In this document: positions 1-11,954 of the stretch, piece after piece | Position numbering within the stretch: position 1 is the stretch's first letter | Layout of the letters: each line of letters starts with the position of its first letter | DNA from: Hymenoscyphus infarciens | Taxonomy: Eukaryota; Ascomycota; Leotiomycetes; Helotiales; Helotiaceae | DNA length: 64,000 nucleotides | Reading direction: 5' to 3' | Assembly (NCBI GenBank): GCA_001414345.1 | Contig: LLCB01000220.1 | Location: 1-64,000 of the forward strand | Notes under the pieces: generated by a model | Seen by the model: the letters and a program-made list of their open reading frames with translations, nothing else | What the model was told of the DNA's origin: nothing | Databases searched by the model: none | Position numbers and translations under genes: made by a program

Positions 1-1414
1 CCCCCCCTCCCTCTCCCTCCCCCCTATGACCCCTCCACTCCCCAAGAAAGCCCGAATTAGCAATCCCTGTTCCCCCCCTGGTATCCCATCTCCTCACCAC
101 GCCATCCATCCCGCAACTCGTCAAAAGCCATCCACCCGTACCCTCAGCTTTCACAAACTCAACCTTAACAACAGAGTACTCCTCATGAGCCTCCTTAATA
201 TGCCTCCTAACCGCAAACCGATGCGCAGAATCAAAGAGAGCGATCGAACCATCCACACTACCAGCCGCTAAAAGGGTAAGAGGCGGAGGAGCAAAAGCAA
301 GACTCTCAATCCCATCACCTTGCGCCTGAATATCCGCAAGTATCTGGCCCGCCTGCCCGGCACTCGCAGAACTCTGTCCCGCCGCCTTCCCCCCCTTCCC
401 CTTCGATTTCGTAGTCGGTGCCGCAGCACCAGACGCAAGGCGAGGTAATCCAACGACCTTCAACGCTCCCCCAGCTCCTCCAACAACTACAAATGCCCCT
501 CCTGGTGCGATGGCGACAGAGAATAGACCGCCTTCAACTGCAAATCTCTGATCGAGAGCCGTCAGTCCGACGACTGTCTGGCCATTCTCTTGTGTGAGAC
601 CAGCTGTGGAAGCTTCCCCAAATACATCCCAGACGTATAAAGAGCCGTCTTCCGAAACGGTAGCGAGGAGTTTGCCATCAGCGGACCAGGCGCCTGCGGT
701 ACAACTTTCTGTATGCAAGAAGTAACTTTGTACGATTTGTAGAGGGGCCGCGGGGTCCGCAGAAACGGTGTATACCCATACACTCCCATCATTTGCGCCC
801 AACGCAACCGTGTTTCCGTATTGGGCGTTGGGACAGGCGTGTAACCAGTTTATCTCCTCCACCTCCTGGACTTCAGCTAGGAATTTCCAATCGCCTGTTC
901 CTTCGATGTAGGCCCTTAACTTCCCATCCAGGCCCCCAGAAAGTAAGAATTCTCCATTCGGTAATGTGAAGGTGAGCGCATTAATCGAATCCGTATGCCC
1001 CTCCAACCTCGCCATCGGCTCAATCCCCTTCCTCTCCACCCGTTCATTCGGCGCGCTCTGAAAACTCTCCGGCAAAACCGGTCCATCCTCCCTTTTCGCA
1101 ACATCAAACACAAATCCAATCCCACCCAGATCCTCCCCTTCACTCCCACCGGTCGCAACAATATTGAATTTCGTAGGGTGTTGCGCGATAGCGAATATGG
1201 AATCGGGGTGTTTATCAAAATGCGCGGAGGAATCGTTTTGTAGTGCTATTTCTTCCATGATTTCATCTTCTCCTTCATCCCCCGAGTCCATTGCGGCATC
1301 ACCGTCTTCATCTATGATTTCCTCGGCTGCTTCGTTGGGGTCGAGCATCGTTGCCTCTTCTTCGTCGTTGACCCCGCCATTGTGGGGATCTTCTTGGTGG
1401 GGGTTGGAGGACAT
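1..1414 (-). CDS. sqt1: Ribosome assembly protein Sqt1 (AAMP-type WD40 repeat protein), C-terminus cut off by the window edge
   Basis: The reading frame is open from the ATG at 1414-1412 down to the left edge with no stop, about 470 codons, and no intron is needed. After a very acidic N-terminus (about residues 17-56) comes a stretch reading FDKHPDSIFAIAQHP, then WD40-type blocks such as LLSGGLDGKLRAY, LATVSEDGSLYVWDV and LLTSCGMDGVVRRWDT. Sqt1 in yeast is the dedicated chaperone that binds the N-terminus of ribosomal protein uL16 (Rpl10) and brings it to the 60S subunit; animal AAMP is the homologue. The acidic head followed by a single beta-propeller, and the HPDSIFAIAQHP-like motif just before the first repeat, are what I recognise. 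A low-complexity Lys/Gly/Ala loop (around 370-420 on the + strand) interrupts the propeller. Function is inferred from the family; the last propeller blade lies outside the window. Confidence 0.85.
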   Translation of the reverse strand, partial: MSSNPHQEDPHNGGVNDEEEATMLDPNEAAEEIIDEDGDAAMDSGDEGEDEIMEEIALQNDSSAHFDKHPDSIFAIAQHPTKFNIVATGGSEGEDLGGIGFVFDVAKREDGPVLPESFQSAPNERVERKGIEPMARLEGHTDSINALTFTLPNGEFLLSGGLDGKLRAYIEGTGDWKFLAEVQEVEEINWLHACPNAQYGNTVALGANDGSVWVYTVSADPAAPLQIVQSYFLHTESCTAGAWSADGKLLATVSEDGSLYVWDVFGEASTAGLTQENGQTVVGLTALDQRFAVEGGLFSVAIAPGGAFVVVGGAGGALKVVGLPRLASGAAAPTTKSKGKGGKAAGQSSASAGQAGQILADIQAQGDGIESLAFAPPPLTLLAAGSVDGSIALFDSAHRFAVRRHIKEAHEEYSVVKVEFVKAEGTGGWLLTSCGMDGVVRRWDTRGGTGIANSGFLGEWRGHRGEGEGGG

Positions 1415-1923
1415 GGTTTGTGCGAGTTCGAGAGGAGTTTGAAGAGTTGGGAAAGAATGCGCGACGGATGCGCGACGAATGCGCGAGTCTTATGAATGCA
1501 GGATAGCCAGGTGGCGGTTTGTGTTCTGTTCTGAGATGTTCGATGTGCTTTGAAATCGAGGTTGGAGGGACGAACTTTTTCTGATGACAAAAGTCGAGGA
1601 CTCCGGAGTTGTTCCGATGGTCGAAACGAGTGCGGGGTTGATTGTAATACCCGAAGCCCCTTATTTCTACTGTTTATTTTCTACGGATTTTCGCAACACG
1701 AAAACTCATCCAGGACTTCTCCCATGGTCTCACATCCCGTTTGCATTAATTTCCACGAGTTCAAAACTAAAAGCTTTAAATTGTTCAAATTTCAAGACCG
1801 CTAATCAAGGCCCATGCACCATTCATAAATCTGTCTAACCCCAGTAACCCCCCAGTGCATACATGTGCCCCGAAATCCCAGACGCTCAGCGCGCAGAGCC
1901 CAGATGCAAAGCCCAAATGGAAA
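1415..1923. other. Intergenic region between Sqt1 and the acyl-CoA ligase gene
   Basis: This is the 5' flank of sqt1 and the 3' flank of the next minus-strand gene. I see no gene or repeat in it. Confidence 0.6.
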
Positions 1924-4092
1924 TCACAACTTAGCGCCATTCTTCCTTCGAGCATCTTTCTCCTTATCTCGCAGAAGTCTCCGCAAGATCTTACCACTGG
2001 GGCTCTTGGGGATAACATCCACAAACTCAACGCCACCCTTCAACCACTTATGTCTAGCTTTATGCTCCTCAACATGCTTGCAGATTCCTCTCGCCGTCAC
2101 CTTATCGTTATCTTCAACGCCAACGGATGAAGATTTGACCACAAAGGCTTTGGGGACTTCACCTGCTGCGTCGTCGGGAATGGGGATGACTGCGCAGTCT
2201 GCGACTGAAGGGTGGGTGAGGAGATGGGCTTCCAGTTCCGCTGGTGCAACCTGGTTACCCTACCACCAAAAATATTAGAATTCAATCTCATCTCGGTGAA
2301 GAATCAGGGGAAGAAAATACCTTGACTTTAATCAACTCCTTAATCCGGTCAACAATGAAAACATGTTCATTCCCCTTCGCACTTTTCTTTATAACCGCCT
2401 CATCCCCAGTCCTCATCCACCTACCCTTCCCATCCGTATCAGCAATAAAGGTCTCCTTATTCGCCTCGTCATTATTCAGATATCCCAGAACCACAGAGGG
2501 AGATTGCACAACCAGTTCGCCAGGGCTATCATATTCGGTGATTTCCTTGCCTTCAGGACTGACAATCTTGGCGTTGACTCCGGATAGCAAAGCACCACTT
2601 GAACCAAACCAAATATCGTGTTTTGAAGTTGCGCAAATCACGGTGCTTGTTTCCGTCAAACCGTAACCTTGAAGAATACTCCAGGAGGGATAGATCTTTT
2701 GCAGGACGGTTGCTGTTTCCGCTCCAAGGGGTGCTGCACCACTGAAAACAGTTTCCACACTGCTTAAATCGAATTTTGAGACGACATGCTGGTTTTTGGC
2801 AATTCCGATGACGATAGGTGGCACCTGCTGCAAGTTAGGACAAGTTTTATCTTATTTGTTGTTCAGAAAAAGGTGGCTCACCAAGTAAAGCCCAGCAATC
2901 TTGAAGCGTTGGATGGCGGACAAGAAAGATACCATATCAAACTTGGGCAAAATGACCACCTCATCACCTCGATAACTACCAACTGATGCAATGACGACCA
3001 ATGCATAAATGTGACTCAATGGTAAAAGACCCAGGGCGACCTTTCCTTCATTGGGTTTTCTCGTGTAACCTTCATGAGTCGTGAACTGAATGACATTCGC
3101 AATCACATTGTGATGGCTGATCATTACGCCTTTCTGCAAATCACGAGGTCAGTCACGAGTTTGGTGAGAAGCATTCCACCTGTGTTTCTAGAAAACACAA
3201 GCGAAAGTGAACAATCGAAAAATCGAAATCCATATCAAACCTACCGGCAACCCCGATGTACCACTGGAATAACACAAATACGCAGTTTGTCGTTTGCCCT
3301 GGCCCTTTTCCCACTTCAGAGGTTCAAGTTCTGGCAATTTTGCCCCTTCAATGATCAATTGTCCAACTGTCTTGAAAGGAAGCTGCGTGTCGCCCGAAAA
3401 CTCCTTTGGCATTTCGAGTATGTATACGCGCTCGTTTGGGATTCCCGAAGCTTTGGCTGCTTGTAAAGCCGTTTGCAAAAGTGGTAAACACTTTGAATCA
3501 TGTCAGATGAGTAATTTCGAAAAAAGGCAATCGGGTCAACTGACTGTAAAAAGGCACGTTGCTCCAGAGGATTTCAACTGAAATTCCAACTCTGAAGCTG
3601 AGTACGCTGCATTAGCAGGAGAAGCCAAACCCGAAAGTCGATGTACGGCATATGATACAGCCATAGTATCAACCTAGGCGCAAAACTTCAGCTTTATATT
3701 CTGTTCCAATCGGCAAGCAGAAATCCATACCGTGTTCAGTGCGAATATGCCAATGACCTTGTCCCATTCTGTTCCCTTATTTGGTAGCCATCCAAACTCT
3801 TTCGAGAGCGATCGCGCCAGAAGCTCAACTCTATCCGCATATTCCTGTGCTGTGTACGTCTTGCCCGATAGACCGCAGGTGAAGGGATTGCGCGAGGATG
3901 CTGTCGGTAGTCGGCCATATTGCTCTTTGAGGATGAAGTCGCTGACGGGTATAGAGTCTGGGGGATCTACATTCGGGGATGTCAGCCTCTGCCATGGATT
4001 GCGCTTGAGATTTGTTCTTCAAGGGAGAGAAGGTAAAGCAATTACATACCGATTGGTAGGGAGGGAACCCAAGGCGGAGGTGAGAAGACCAT
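1924..4092 (-). CDS. 4-coumarate:CoA ligase-like AMP-dependent acyl-CoA synthetase, peroxisomal (PTS1 AKL)
   Basis: Seven exons on the minus strand: 4092-4050, 3966-3731, 3673-3545, 3490-3245, 3133-2882, 2827-2321 and 2250-1924. Together they encode 579 aa, normal for the family (about 540-580). All introns are GT..AG and the exon sum is in frame. The ANL-superfamily motifs appear in order: YSSGTSGLPKG (phosphate loop, about 210-220, split by intron 4), GYGLTET (356-362), the RTGD of core motif A7 (about 441-444), DRIKELIKVK (hinge, 462-471) and PSGKILRR, which carries the catalytic lysine. Such enzymes activate a carboxylic acid to an acyl-adenylate and then transfer it to CoA. The protein ends in AKL-stop, an acceptable type-1 peroxisomal targeting signal, so a peroxisomal role in aromatic or fatty acid side-chain oxidation is likely. 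The exact substrate cannot be read from the sequence. The acceptor of exon 6 could be three bases further on (2824), removing one Gln. Confidence 0.92.
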
Positions 4093-4289
4093 GGTTAAAA
4101 GCTATTGCTAAATTTGAGGTTGCGATCACCAAGAGGGGAAACTGAAGAAGCAAGGCAATACAGCAACGGGAGCTCGCAATGCAAGGCGGCTTGCAACGCG
4201 GCACAGCTGGAGCAGACGAGTAGGAGGAAAGTGCCGAGGCAACGGCGACAGAAGGAGGTTCGTGTAACTGGCCAAGAGGTGAGTGGGTG

Positions 4290-4376
4290 AGGTATGAGGG
4301 AGTGAAGGAGGGAAGGAGTGAAGGAGGGAAGGAGTGAAGGAGTGAAGGAGTGAAGGAGTGAAGTGGTGAGTGAAGA
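4290..4376. repeat. Purine-rich GA minisatellite in the CoA-ligase 5' flank
   Basis: About nine tandem 8-9-bp units of the form GAAGGAGT / GAAGGAGG lie 200-290 bp upstream of the ATG. The minus strand, which is the sense strand of the ligase gene, is pure CT here. Homopurine/homopyrimidine runs like this are common in fungal promoters and unstable in length. Confidence 0.85.
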
Positions 4377-6479
4377 AAGAGAGAGAGGCAAGTCCCCCAA
4401 ATAGCTGGCAAGGCTCAAGGGAGCTTCTTGTATTGAAACAAGGGAACAACAACATCTACTTGGACTAACCTCCTTCTTACCCTACCTGGGGCATTAAGTA
4501 CTCGAGTAGGGCTACAACTACCCCATGCGGAGTACCCCATCTTCTCCCCTCGTTCGCCATTTTTCTTTTTCCCCGTCGCGGTCGAAGTTGTTGCTGCTCT
4601 GCCACCCGTTGGAAAGTTGGAACAAACCTCGGCACCACCCCCAAGCTCCATCCCTGCCCCAACCTGACTCGTGTGTAAGATCAACAGTGACTTCATTGCC
4701 GCAATGACAAATCCCCCTATGATTTCTCCCATCCAGGCCATCCGATTCCTACATCGCATACTCGGCTCGCCTCCAGGTTCTAGGGATCGAAATGCTTTAC
4801 AGGTGGTCGAGACATTCAGCTCGAGACACCAGTGAAAGAGCAGCAAATAATCCAAGGAGGAGATACGATGAGACACGATACATCATACCCCGGTGGCAGA
4901 TTTTGGGCTTGATATCCCCTCATTTCAATAGCAGGTAAGTCTCCACAAGTGCCTTCCTTCTACGTAGGTAATATAGGAGTACCTTACCTTACTCGTGTAT
5001 GCTACGCGAGAGATGTCAACCCCTTTTGAAGAGGGTATGGTGGGAGCATCGTAGCATCTAGTAACACAAACTCAGGACCGGGTGGAGGGGAGAGTGAGAA
5101 TGCACCCGTTGGCATTCTCGTGGTCTTTTGTCTTACGAGGGTACGGAGTTATCGTTTCTAACCTGACATCGAGACTATAACTCCCGAGGGCCTGGGCGGG
5201 AGGTATATCCCAGATATGGTGTTGATGGATCTGGGTCGTTAGTTCTGGTGCCCCTCAGTTTGTACACATTGGTATGCCGTTCGTTCAGTCCTCCATGGGC
5301 CAAGATAGCTACCGGTACCGGAATGCTTCAACAGACCGAAAACCGTTTACTCGAGTCCCATCGGAGAAAATCCCGGTGGAGCAAGAATCAAGAGACTTGT
5401 CGTCACCAAGCAGGGTTTCCCATTATTGCACAGACTTGAGGTTGGACGACGTCCAACGGTTACAGTCAGCCTCTGCTAACATCGATAATTCGTTTACGTC
5501 GATAATTCTTTTCGAGTGCAGGATGGACCTCCTTCTGCAAAGGGACCCTATTGTAAATCCCCTTTTATTATTCTTGATTATCATCTCTTCCTAATAGCAT
5601 ATGTACCTTAAAAATAATCAGAACCTCCAAGATGCCCTCCTCCTCGAACCCCAAAACCCGCGGAGATAACTCGGGGGGAATCCCTGAAGATACTAGCTGG
5701 AATTGACGAGAGGTGGAAGATGTAGAAAAGAGGAACCTCACTCAGGTTTGTAAATTCAAGTGCTTGCAGAATACCCCTTCCCTCCCTCATACTGGATAAG
5801 GCGTTCTCCATCGCCAGCAAAGTGCGACGAAGTAGAATGAAGGATAAGAAAATCAGCAGTAACAGCAAGATGAGGGTTGTTTATCGATAGAGGTAAGCTT
5901 TTAAGAGATGAATTTAATTACCGAGAGGTGAACAGGAGATATGCTGACTATCAGTAGCTCCCTAAAATTGAGACCTTCCAGTTGTGATGATGAGACATCG
6001 TAAGCTGTTTGGTCATTGCTCTCCGCCACCGCTCTATCTCGTTGTACGAGACATTCTTGAGGAGTTTTAGGAGAATTGAGAGATCAAATTTCAAGTTCTT
6101 CCAAACTATCTCGTATAAGAATTTCAAGTACAATCCGAGTAAGCCAAGCGCCGGAGGGCAATAACTGATCCTCTTACCATTGCTGAGGCTGGAGTAGGAA
6201 GTACCTAGGTATTGAACACAGCAAGTAAGAGTCCCAAATTTTGATTTGCATACACCCCCTTCTCAATTGGTGTACGAAATGCTCTAAGACATTAAAGGAA
6301 TTTGTTCCAGAGAACTAAGGAGAACCAAGAACTCGGAGTCTTAATTCTTCCAAGTCATCTCGAGCAGTCCTACTTGTTCATTGTCTTAGCACCTAGTCTC
6401 GCACACTCTTTGGGAAGCAGGTGCATGCAGACAAATAACTGAGACTCTTACAACCAACATCACCGCCAAGTTGGGAAAT

Positions 6480-6579
6480 CCCAGGGAAGAATGTCGTTGC
6501 GCAAAAAGACCTAGGATCATCCAACTCTAGATGGTTTAGGTCACAAAGCAATTTTCGCGCAACGTCATTGTTTCCTGGG
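6480..6579. repeat. Imperfect 100-bp palindrome, possible decayed MITE or foldback element
   Basis: The left arm (6480-6511) reads CCCAGGGAAGAATGTCGTTG followed by CGCAAAA. The reverse complement of the right arm (6541-6579) reads CCCAGGAAACAATGACGTTG followed by CGCGAAAA. The arms share about 80% identity over 30 nt around a 30-nt spacer. A third, directly oriented copy of the same motif (AATGTCCTTGCGCAAAA) lies at about 6807-6835. No target-site duplication was found. Confidence 0.65.
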
Positions 6580-8658
6580 TTTGGAACATATATATAGGAT
6601 TTGCGGTAAGAGATTGGGTTTTTCCCGAAACACTTTCGGGGTCGTTCTCCTCGTTCTCCTCACTTCTCTTGAAGTTGGGCTGCTAAGCATTGAAGACTGA
6701 AGACATCACGTACAGCTATGGCGCGTTTTGTATATGCTCAAGCCCTGGAGTTTGTATATAGAAGCATCTCCTTCTTATTTGATGCATCACTACTCTGGTG
6801 GGAAGCCCTGGAGAATAATGTCCTTGCGCAAAATGAGCTGGGGTCAAGTCGCCGAGTATTTCTTGTTCTGCGTGCACCCTCGAAAGATATGGTGCCCGAA
6901 GTCCTTGAGCACCTGGATCAATTGTGCGAAGAGACTTGGAACAGTTACGTGTAGCGAGTCTCAATCGTTCGCATATTGAATTTGGGTGTTCGAGACCTTT
7001 TGGAAAGATATTGTCCGTAGAACAATGACCTAGACACTTGAAATTTACCTCGAGATACTATATATATCAGCGTGGATCTAATCTAATTCAACTCTCTCAA
7101 GACAATCTTGAGTAGGACGATGACGTTGATAGAGGCCGGAAATAGTTCAGGTTCGTCCATTGGCCCAACTGTCAGGGGAATTTCTGAAGTCATCCTCAAT
7201 ATTTGGACCGATTTGGACGATTGACCCAGGTGTTTTAAAGCAATCAACTTGGATTGTCCCAGAGGATTTTGGGGGTCTTTGGGAGGGGAAATTGGGGTTT
7301 TGGTGATGCTTGGCGTGCCATCAGAGCATGGCAAGGCAGGTGCGAGTGGGTGGGTGTGCCAGTCGTTCCTGCCATTTTTGTCAGAAGAGCGGGATCACCC
7401 ACGCTCTCCCGCGCGTCTTTCAAAGCCTTTCCTCCTCATCTTCAAAGCTCCTTAACTCTTTGATCTCTACATTCTAATCCTGATTCTCACACGCCAACAG
7501 TTAATTCAACCTGGAGAGCGTCTATACAAAATCACATTTCAGTGTTAGGTTCACAGCGCGTTTTCCCGGGCGCGACACATCTGCGTTGACGGCACTGGAC
7601 GAGAGACTCGCGCACCGTTATTCACCACCTCTCTATGGGCTTCAGTTTCAGTCGGTTCACCTTTGGTCGGATCTCCTTCCGACACTAACGATAGGATTCA
7701 CTTGTGCGGTTGGGATCTCAACAGCCAAAAACAGGCAGAGAGCTGCTCACCTGCGTCACCCCCTCCTGTCTCCCAGCCACCGCAGACCGATTCACCTGCT
7801 GAAAGTCAGGACCTCAACCTTCAACAGCGCTAGCAAGTCGGTGAGCTCGGACCAGTTCGGATTCTACAAAACCAAGCCTTTCTCCCCTCTCCAGAACTTT
7901 CAACTCTTTACAACTACAACCTCCTCTTCCACAATACAAACTTCCATTCTTCTGACTCTTTTCTAAACAACATCCTTCCTTACAACATCCTTTCTTACAA
8001 CCTTGGTACTCTATCAACTCAATACTCGTCTCCTCAAGAGAAGTGTATCCAGAGAAGTATCAAATCGGTGTCGCCGCCGCCGCACCACCCTCCTCTCTTG
8101 AAGCTGAAGCCGACTTCCAAAGTCAATCTCAACCTTCAACAGTCTACCTCCGAACAGTCTCTTGACAAGGAACAACAATCCAACGGTGTATCCTTCCTTC
8201 AAGCGCACTGGTTACGATTGACCTCCAGTGCTTTATCCTTCTCAATCACAGCAAACGCTGAGAAAGAGAAAACAACAGCCGTGCCTTCCCTGCGAGCGCC
8301 AACTGTTTTAACAGTACACCCCATCTTGTAAGTCTACTTCTTTCATTGAGATTTCACAACTTTGAACACTTCCTCAACTTCGGCTTTCTGGGTCATCATG
8401 GTACACTACAGTTGCCAATTTTAGTATCTGAAGTGTTCACCTTTGTCCGGGTTTTTTTGGTTACCCCTTAGTGCAAGCGATAATTTCGGTTTCACTTGCC
8501 AAAATTCAGAGGATCTACTTTTCTAACAATTCACGACACCTTCAGATCGGAATATCTACAAAGCACTCTTACATCAACTTTCGCTAACTGAAGATATCTA
8601 ACCAGATAATCAAACCGGTTCTCTGTCTCAGCATCAGCAGCAACAGATACTGATAAAG

Positions 8659-11600
8659 ATGGACCAAAACAATTGGCGTGCTGGTATGTACCCAGAATAC
8701 CAAGACGATTTCGGCTACCCACCTCTTGACGACGATGTGAGCGTTTCTCAACCACCAGCTTCCAATTACGGCGAGCAACAAAAAGAACACTTTTCGTCGT
8801 CCTCGTTGCAAGGGTCAATGGGAAATAACTTGCCAAGTTACGACGCTCTCAATGCACCATCCTCCTTTCAGGACATGGGAATGTCAGCTGGTAACACACC
8901 CTCTGCTTCTCCTTACAGTTACAACATGTCACAATCTCTCCCTGGAATGTCTCCTTATGATGGCCTCCCAGCTTCCGTCTCGCCAAGCGAAATCTTTGGA
9001 CAACCTGCCGCCAAAAAGCAGAAGGTGAATGAATTCGGAAATTCTTACGGATATCCCTCTGCCCAACCAGCTACACCACCACGCAGAGTCACCAGAGGTT
9101 CAAAGGTCAATTACTCTTCGTACTTTTCGTCACCCTCAACAGATCCGCTATCAAGCTCTCCAGCAACTTCCGTTGAACAAAATTCCAAGGTAAGAACCCC
9201 CAAATATGTTTTCAGGCCCACAGCAAGTTCTCCATCAGTGATGAACCAAACCACTCAATTCTCCCAATTTTTTTGTTATCACAGCTAACAGTTATCAGGA
9301 TCCCCACGGAGAGCTCCAACCTTTCCCTGAAGCGTCACATCCCACTGGGTCTCAATACGATGGGGAGCAGGCTCATTCTTTTGACTTCCTCGAGCACGAA
9401 CATTTCACGTTTGACCCAGATCTGGCAAAGAATGATTTATCTCTGCTAGAGAACCCCGCAGATGATCCAATATTTCCCAAGACGAGATCCAGAGGTTTTA
9501 CCGCGAAAGGCCCAGCAAAGAAGACAGCTGCTCCTGCAGCAGCAACAAAGGCCCAAAACTTGAAGAAACCAGCCCGAAAGCAAGCACCGAAAAAATCAAA
9601 CTCTGGGGTTGCTACTAAGTCTGGCACTCTTAAGAAGTACTTCAAACCTTTGAATGAACCTCAGTCTGATGATGCGGTGTTTGCTGCTCAATTTCCTGAG
9701 TTTGAACAACAACATTCAGCCCTTCAAGCCAGTGAAGAACAAGACAATGGAGAGGGTGTTGATGAGGAGAACGTTGACGATGGTGAAGAGGTTGATACTG
9801 ATCCGACAGTTCTCCAGTCTGTTGCATTCCTCTCTAAACCTGAACCAGCGGGGGAACCAGAAGTCTATTCACTTGGGAGACAGGCATTATGTGATGCTCT
9901 ACACTATTATCAGGCACATCAAGGGGGATGTTACCGCAGTGGAGGCGTTACTTATGGTCTGCTGATTAGCTCAGTTGTGGGCATTCGAGATAAGTTCGAG
10001 GAGGAGATCCTCATCACAACTTGGTAAGATATTTTCTGCATTCAAACTCTAAAAATTGTCTAACGTTTTCTAGTGGCGGTGGACGTGAGAAGAATTCAGA
10101 TGGAGAGATGGTTCAGATGAAAGATCAGAAAGAGGACGACAACTATGCAAAGTGCATGAAACAGGCAAAGAAGATTGGCCAACCTGTTGGTGTAATTGCT
10201 GGTATGTATTTGTTAGCGCTTTGCCTTCATCCTCACTGACAATTCTCTAGGACAGGCAAATCCAATTACGCCAGTCAAATTGCCACATGCGTTCAATGTC
10301 CTTTCATGGTTTCAGGTCACGGACGTCTGGCTAGAGCCCAGAAATGGGTTCAAAAGCTGGTGTGTGAGACTCGAAAAGATTGATCTTTCCCAGCCATCGT
10401 GGTGGATGCCAAGAGGCAAGCCTTTTGTCGCCAGCTCCTATACAATCACAGCTCCAACCAAAGTCTGCGGCCAATGTCAAGAACCCAGCAAATGCATGTT
10501 CAACGTTGGTTGGATGTGTATGAACTCAAGTTGCCCACAATATTTTACCCATCCAGACTTGAATGGCGATCAGGGCTTGGATTACAGCACTGAGTTCTTG
10601 CAAGAACGAACACGTTTCACCGGAAACCCCCCTGGTCCTCTTGCCCCAGCGCTTCCTACCCTCCAGGGCGGTCAATGGGGCACCGAAGAGAAACACAAGA
10701 AAGGAATTGTGTGCCCCAAATGCAGATGCTGCAGTCGAAGAATTGACTGGGCGGAGTGGAGATGTGAGAACAAACCATGCGATTTTGTTCATCGCGTCGA
10801 ACTGCAACCTGTCTCTGCACAAGATGCAATCTCCAACTCCCCTACCAAGTTGTCAAAGACACTCGACTACCACTGCGATGATCGAGTTTCTAGGTCCAAT
10901 GTCATGCCTCTTGGAAATTATACATATTGTGTGTACGAACTTCCAGGCATCGAAAAGAGCTGCGGGCGAGTCTATCATATTCGATCAAACGGCACTGTCA
11001 ATCAACACAAAGATGGCCCCAATGATCTTTTTGCACAAATGCAAACTGAAAATTTTGGCCTCAAGAGAAACCCTGTCAGAAACGCTGGTAAGACCCAAGA
11101 GGTCGTCACAAACCACTGGACCGCCAACCATGTAAGTTGACCGTGAACTTTCAAATACAAATGATGTTCTAACCAAAACACAGGGTGCTCCTTACAAATA
11201 TGGTGTCCGTCAAGGAACTTCAGAATCCTTCTCCAACGCTCCAGACACCGTTTTGAAGTCCATCAAACGACTCCAATGGGTCTGCGAACGAGCTCTAGAT
11301 AGAGGAGTTGCTACTCCAGACCAAGACAACTCCAAAGACGCGTTACTCCCGTTTAATGAGGTCCTCAGCGTCGGGTACTTCCAAACCTCAAAGATGGGGT
11401 ATCATGATGACGGAGAGAAGGAGTTGGGCCCAACTGTTGCAAGCATCTCTTTTGGGGCTGCAGCAACCATGTCCTGGAGACCGAAGAAGAGAAACGATAT
11501 TCCAGGCGGAGCAAGCAGCGCCAAGAAGACCAAGGGGGATGTTCTCAAGATCATTTTGAGACATGGGGATATCATGATCATGGATGGCTCAGATATCCAA

Positions 11601-11954
11601 AAGTATTATGAGCACCAGGTTGAGGCACATGGAAAGATTCGCTTTGCCATGACATGCCGACATGTGAGGCTCCATACTATTGTGGTAAAAGACAAGAAGG
11701 GGGTGGTTCAGGCTCAAGAAACTCAAGACCTCATCGAGTCGGCCACAAAAGCAGCAACTATGCCGGAGGGGCACGAGAAGTACAGCTATGATGGCGCTTT
11801 CGTCATCCCGGAGAAGCCTGCAACCAAGGATGCGAAGAGACTTGCGGCTTCCATGGGTCGACATGCAGCTGGCAAAGTTCTTACAGGGTCTATTGAGAAG
11901 GATCAGCTGTTGGCTGCCTTCCATGAAGCCTTTGAGGACACTCTGCGGCATTAA
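8659..11954 (+). CDS. AlkB-like Fe(II)/2-oxoglutarate dioxygenase with long Cys-rich N-terminal region
   Basis: Five exons (8659-9189, 9299-10023, 10074-10201, 10251-11131, 11184-11954) encode 1,011 aa with no frame conflict. Residues 1-180 are Ser/Pro/Gln-rich and disordered. About 235-290 is a Lys/Ala-rich basic stretch followed by an acidic one, suggesting a nuclear, chromatin-associated protein. The central part has two cysteine clusters that look metal-binding: CGQCQEPSKC plus a later MCMNSSC, and CPKCRCC plus a later CENKPC. The C-terminal domain has the double-stranded beta-helix signature of the AlkB family. Iron ligands are H829xD831 (in YHDDGEKELG) and H899 (in YYEHQV), followed by R908 and R914 spaced like the 2-oxoglutarate-binding arginines of AlkB. 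Family members oxidatively demethylate DNA or RNA bases; which substrate applies here is unknown. The start is the first ATG after a C/T-rich leader. Confidence 0.88.

Larger units (their letters stand above)
4093..8658. other. Long intergenic region without a supportable gene
   Basis: This separates the divergent start sites of the CoA-ligase gene (-) and the dioxygenase gene (+). Short open frames occur (for example 153 codons at 4415-4876 on the minus strand, 126 codons at 7586-7966 and 78 codons at 6718-6954 on the plus strand). They have biased composition, no recognisable motifs and no convincing splice continuation. About 7,560-8,650 is C/T-rich and is probably the promoter and leader of the downstream gene. 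A GA-rich minisatellite and an imperfect palindrome are listed separately. Confidence 0.6.

Noticed and set aside
4415..4876. 153-codon open frame upstream of the CoA-ligase gene
   Set aside because: No motif, odd composition, no splice context, and it lies in the promoter region of the ligase gene.
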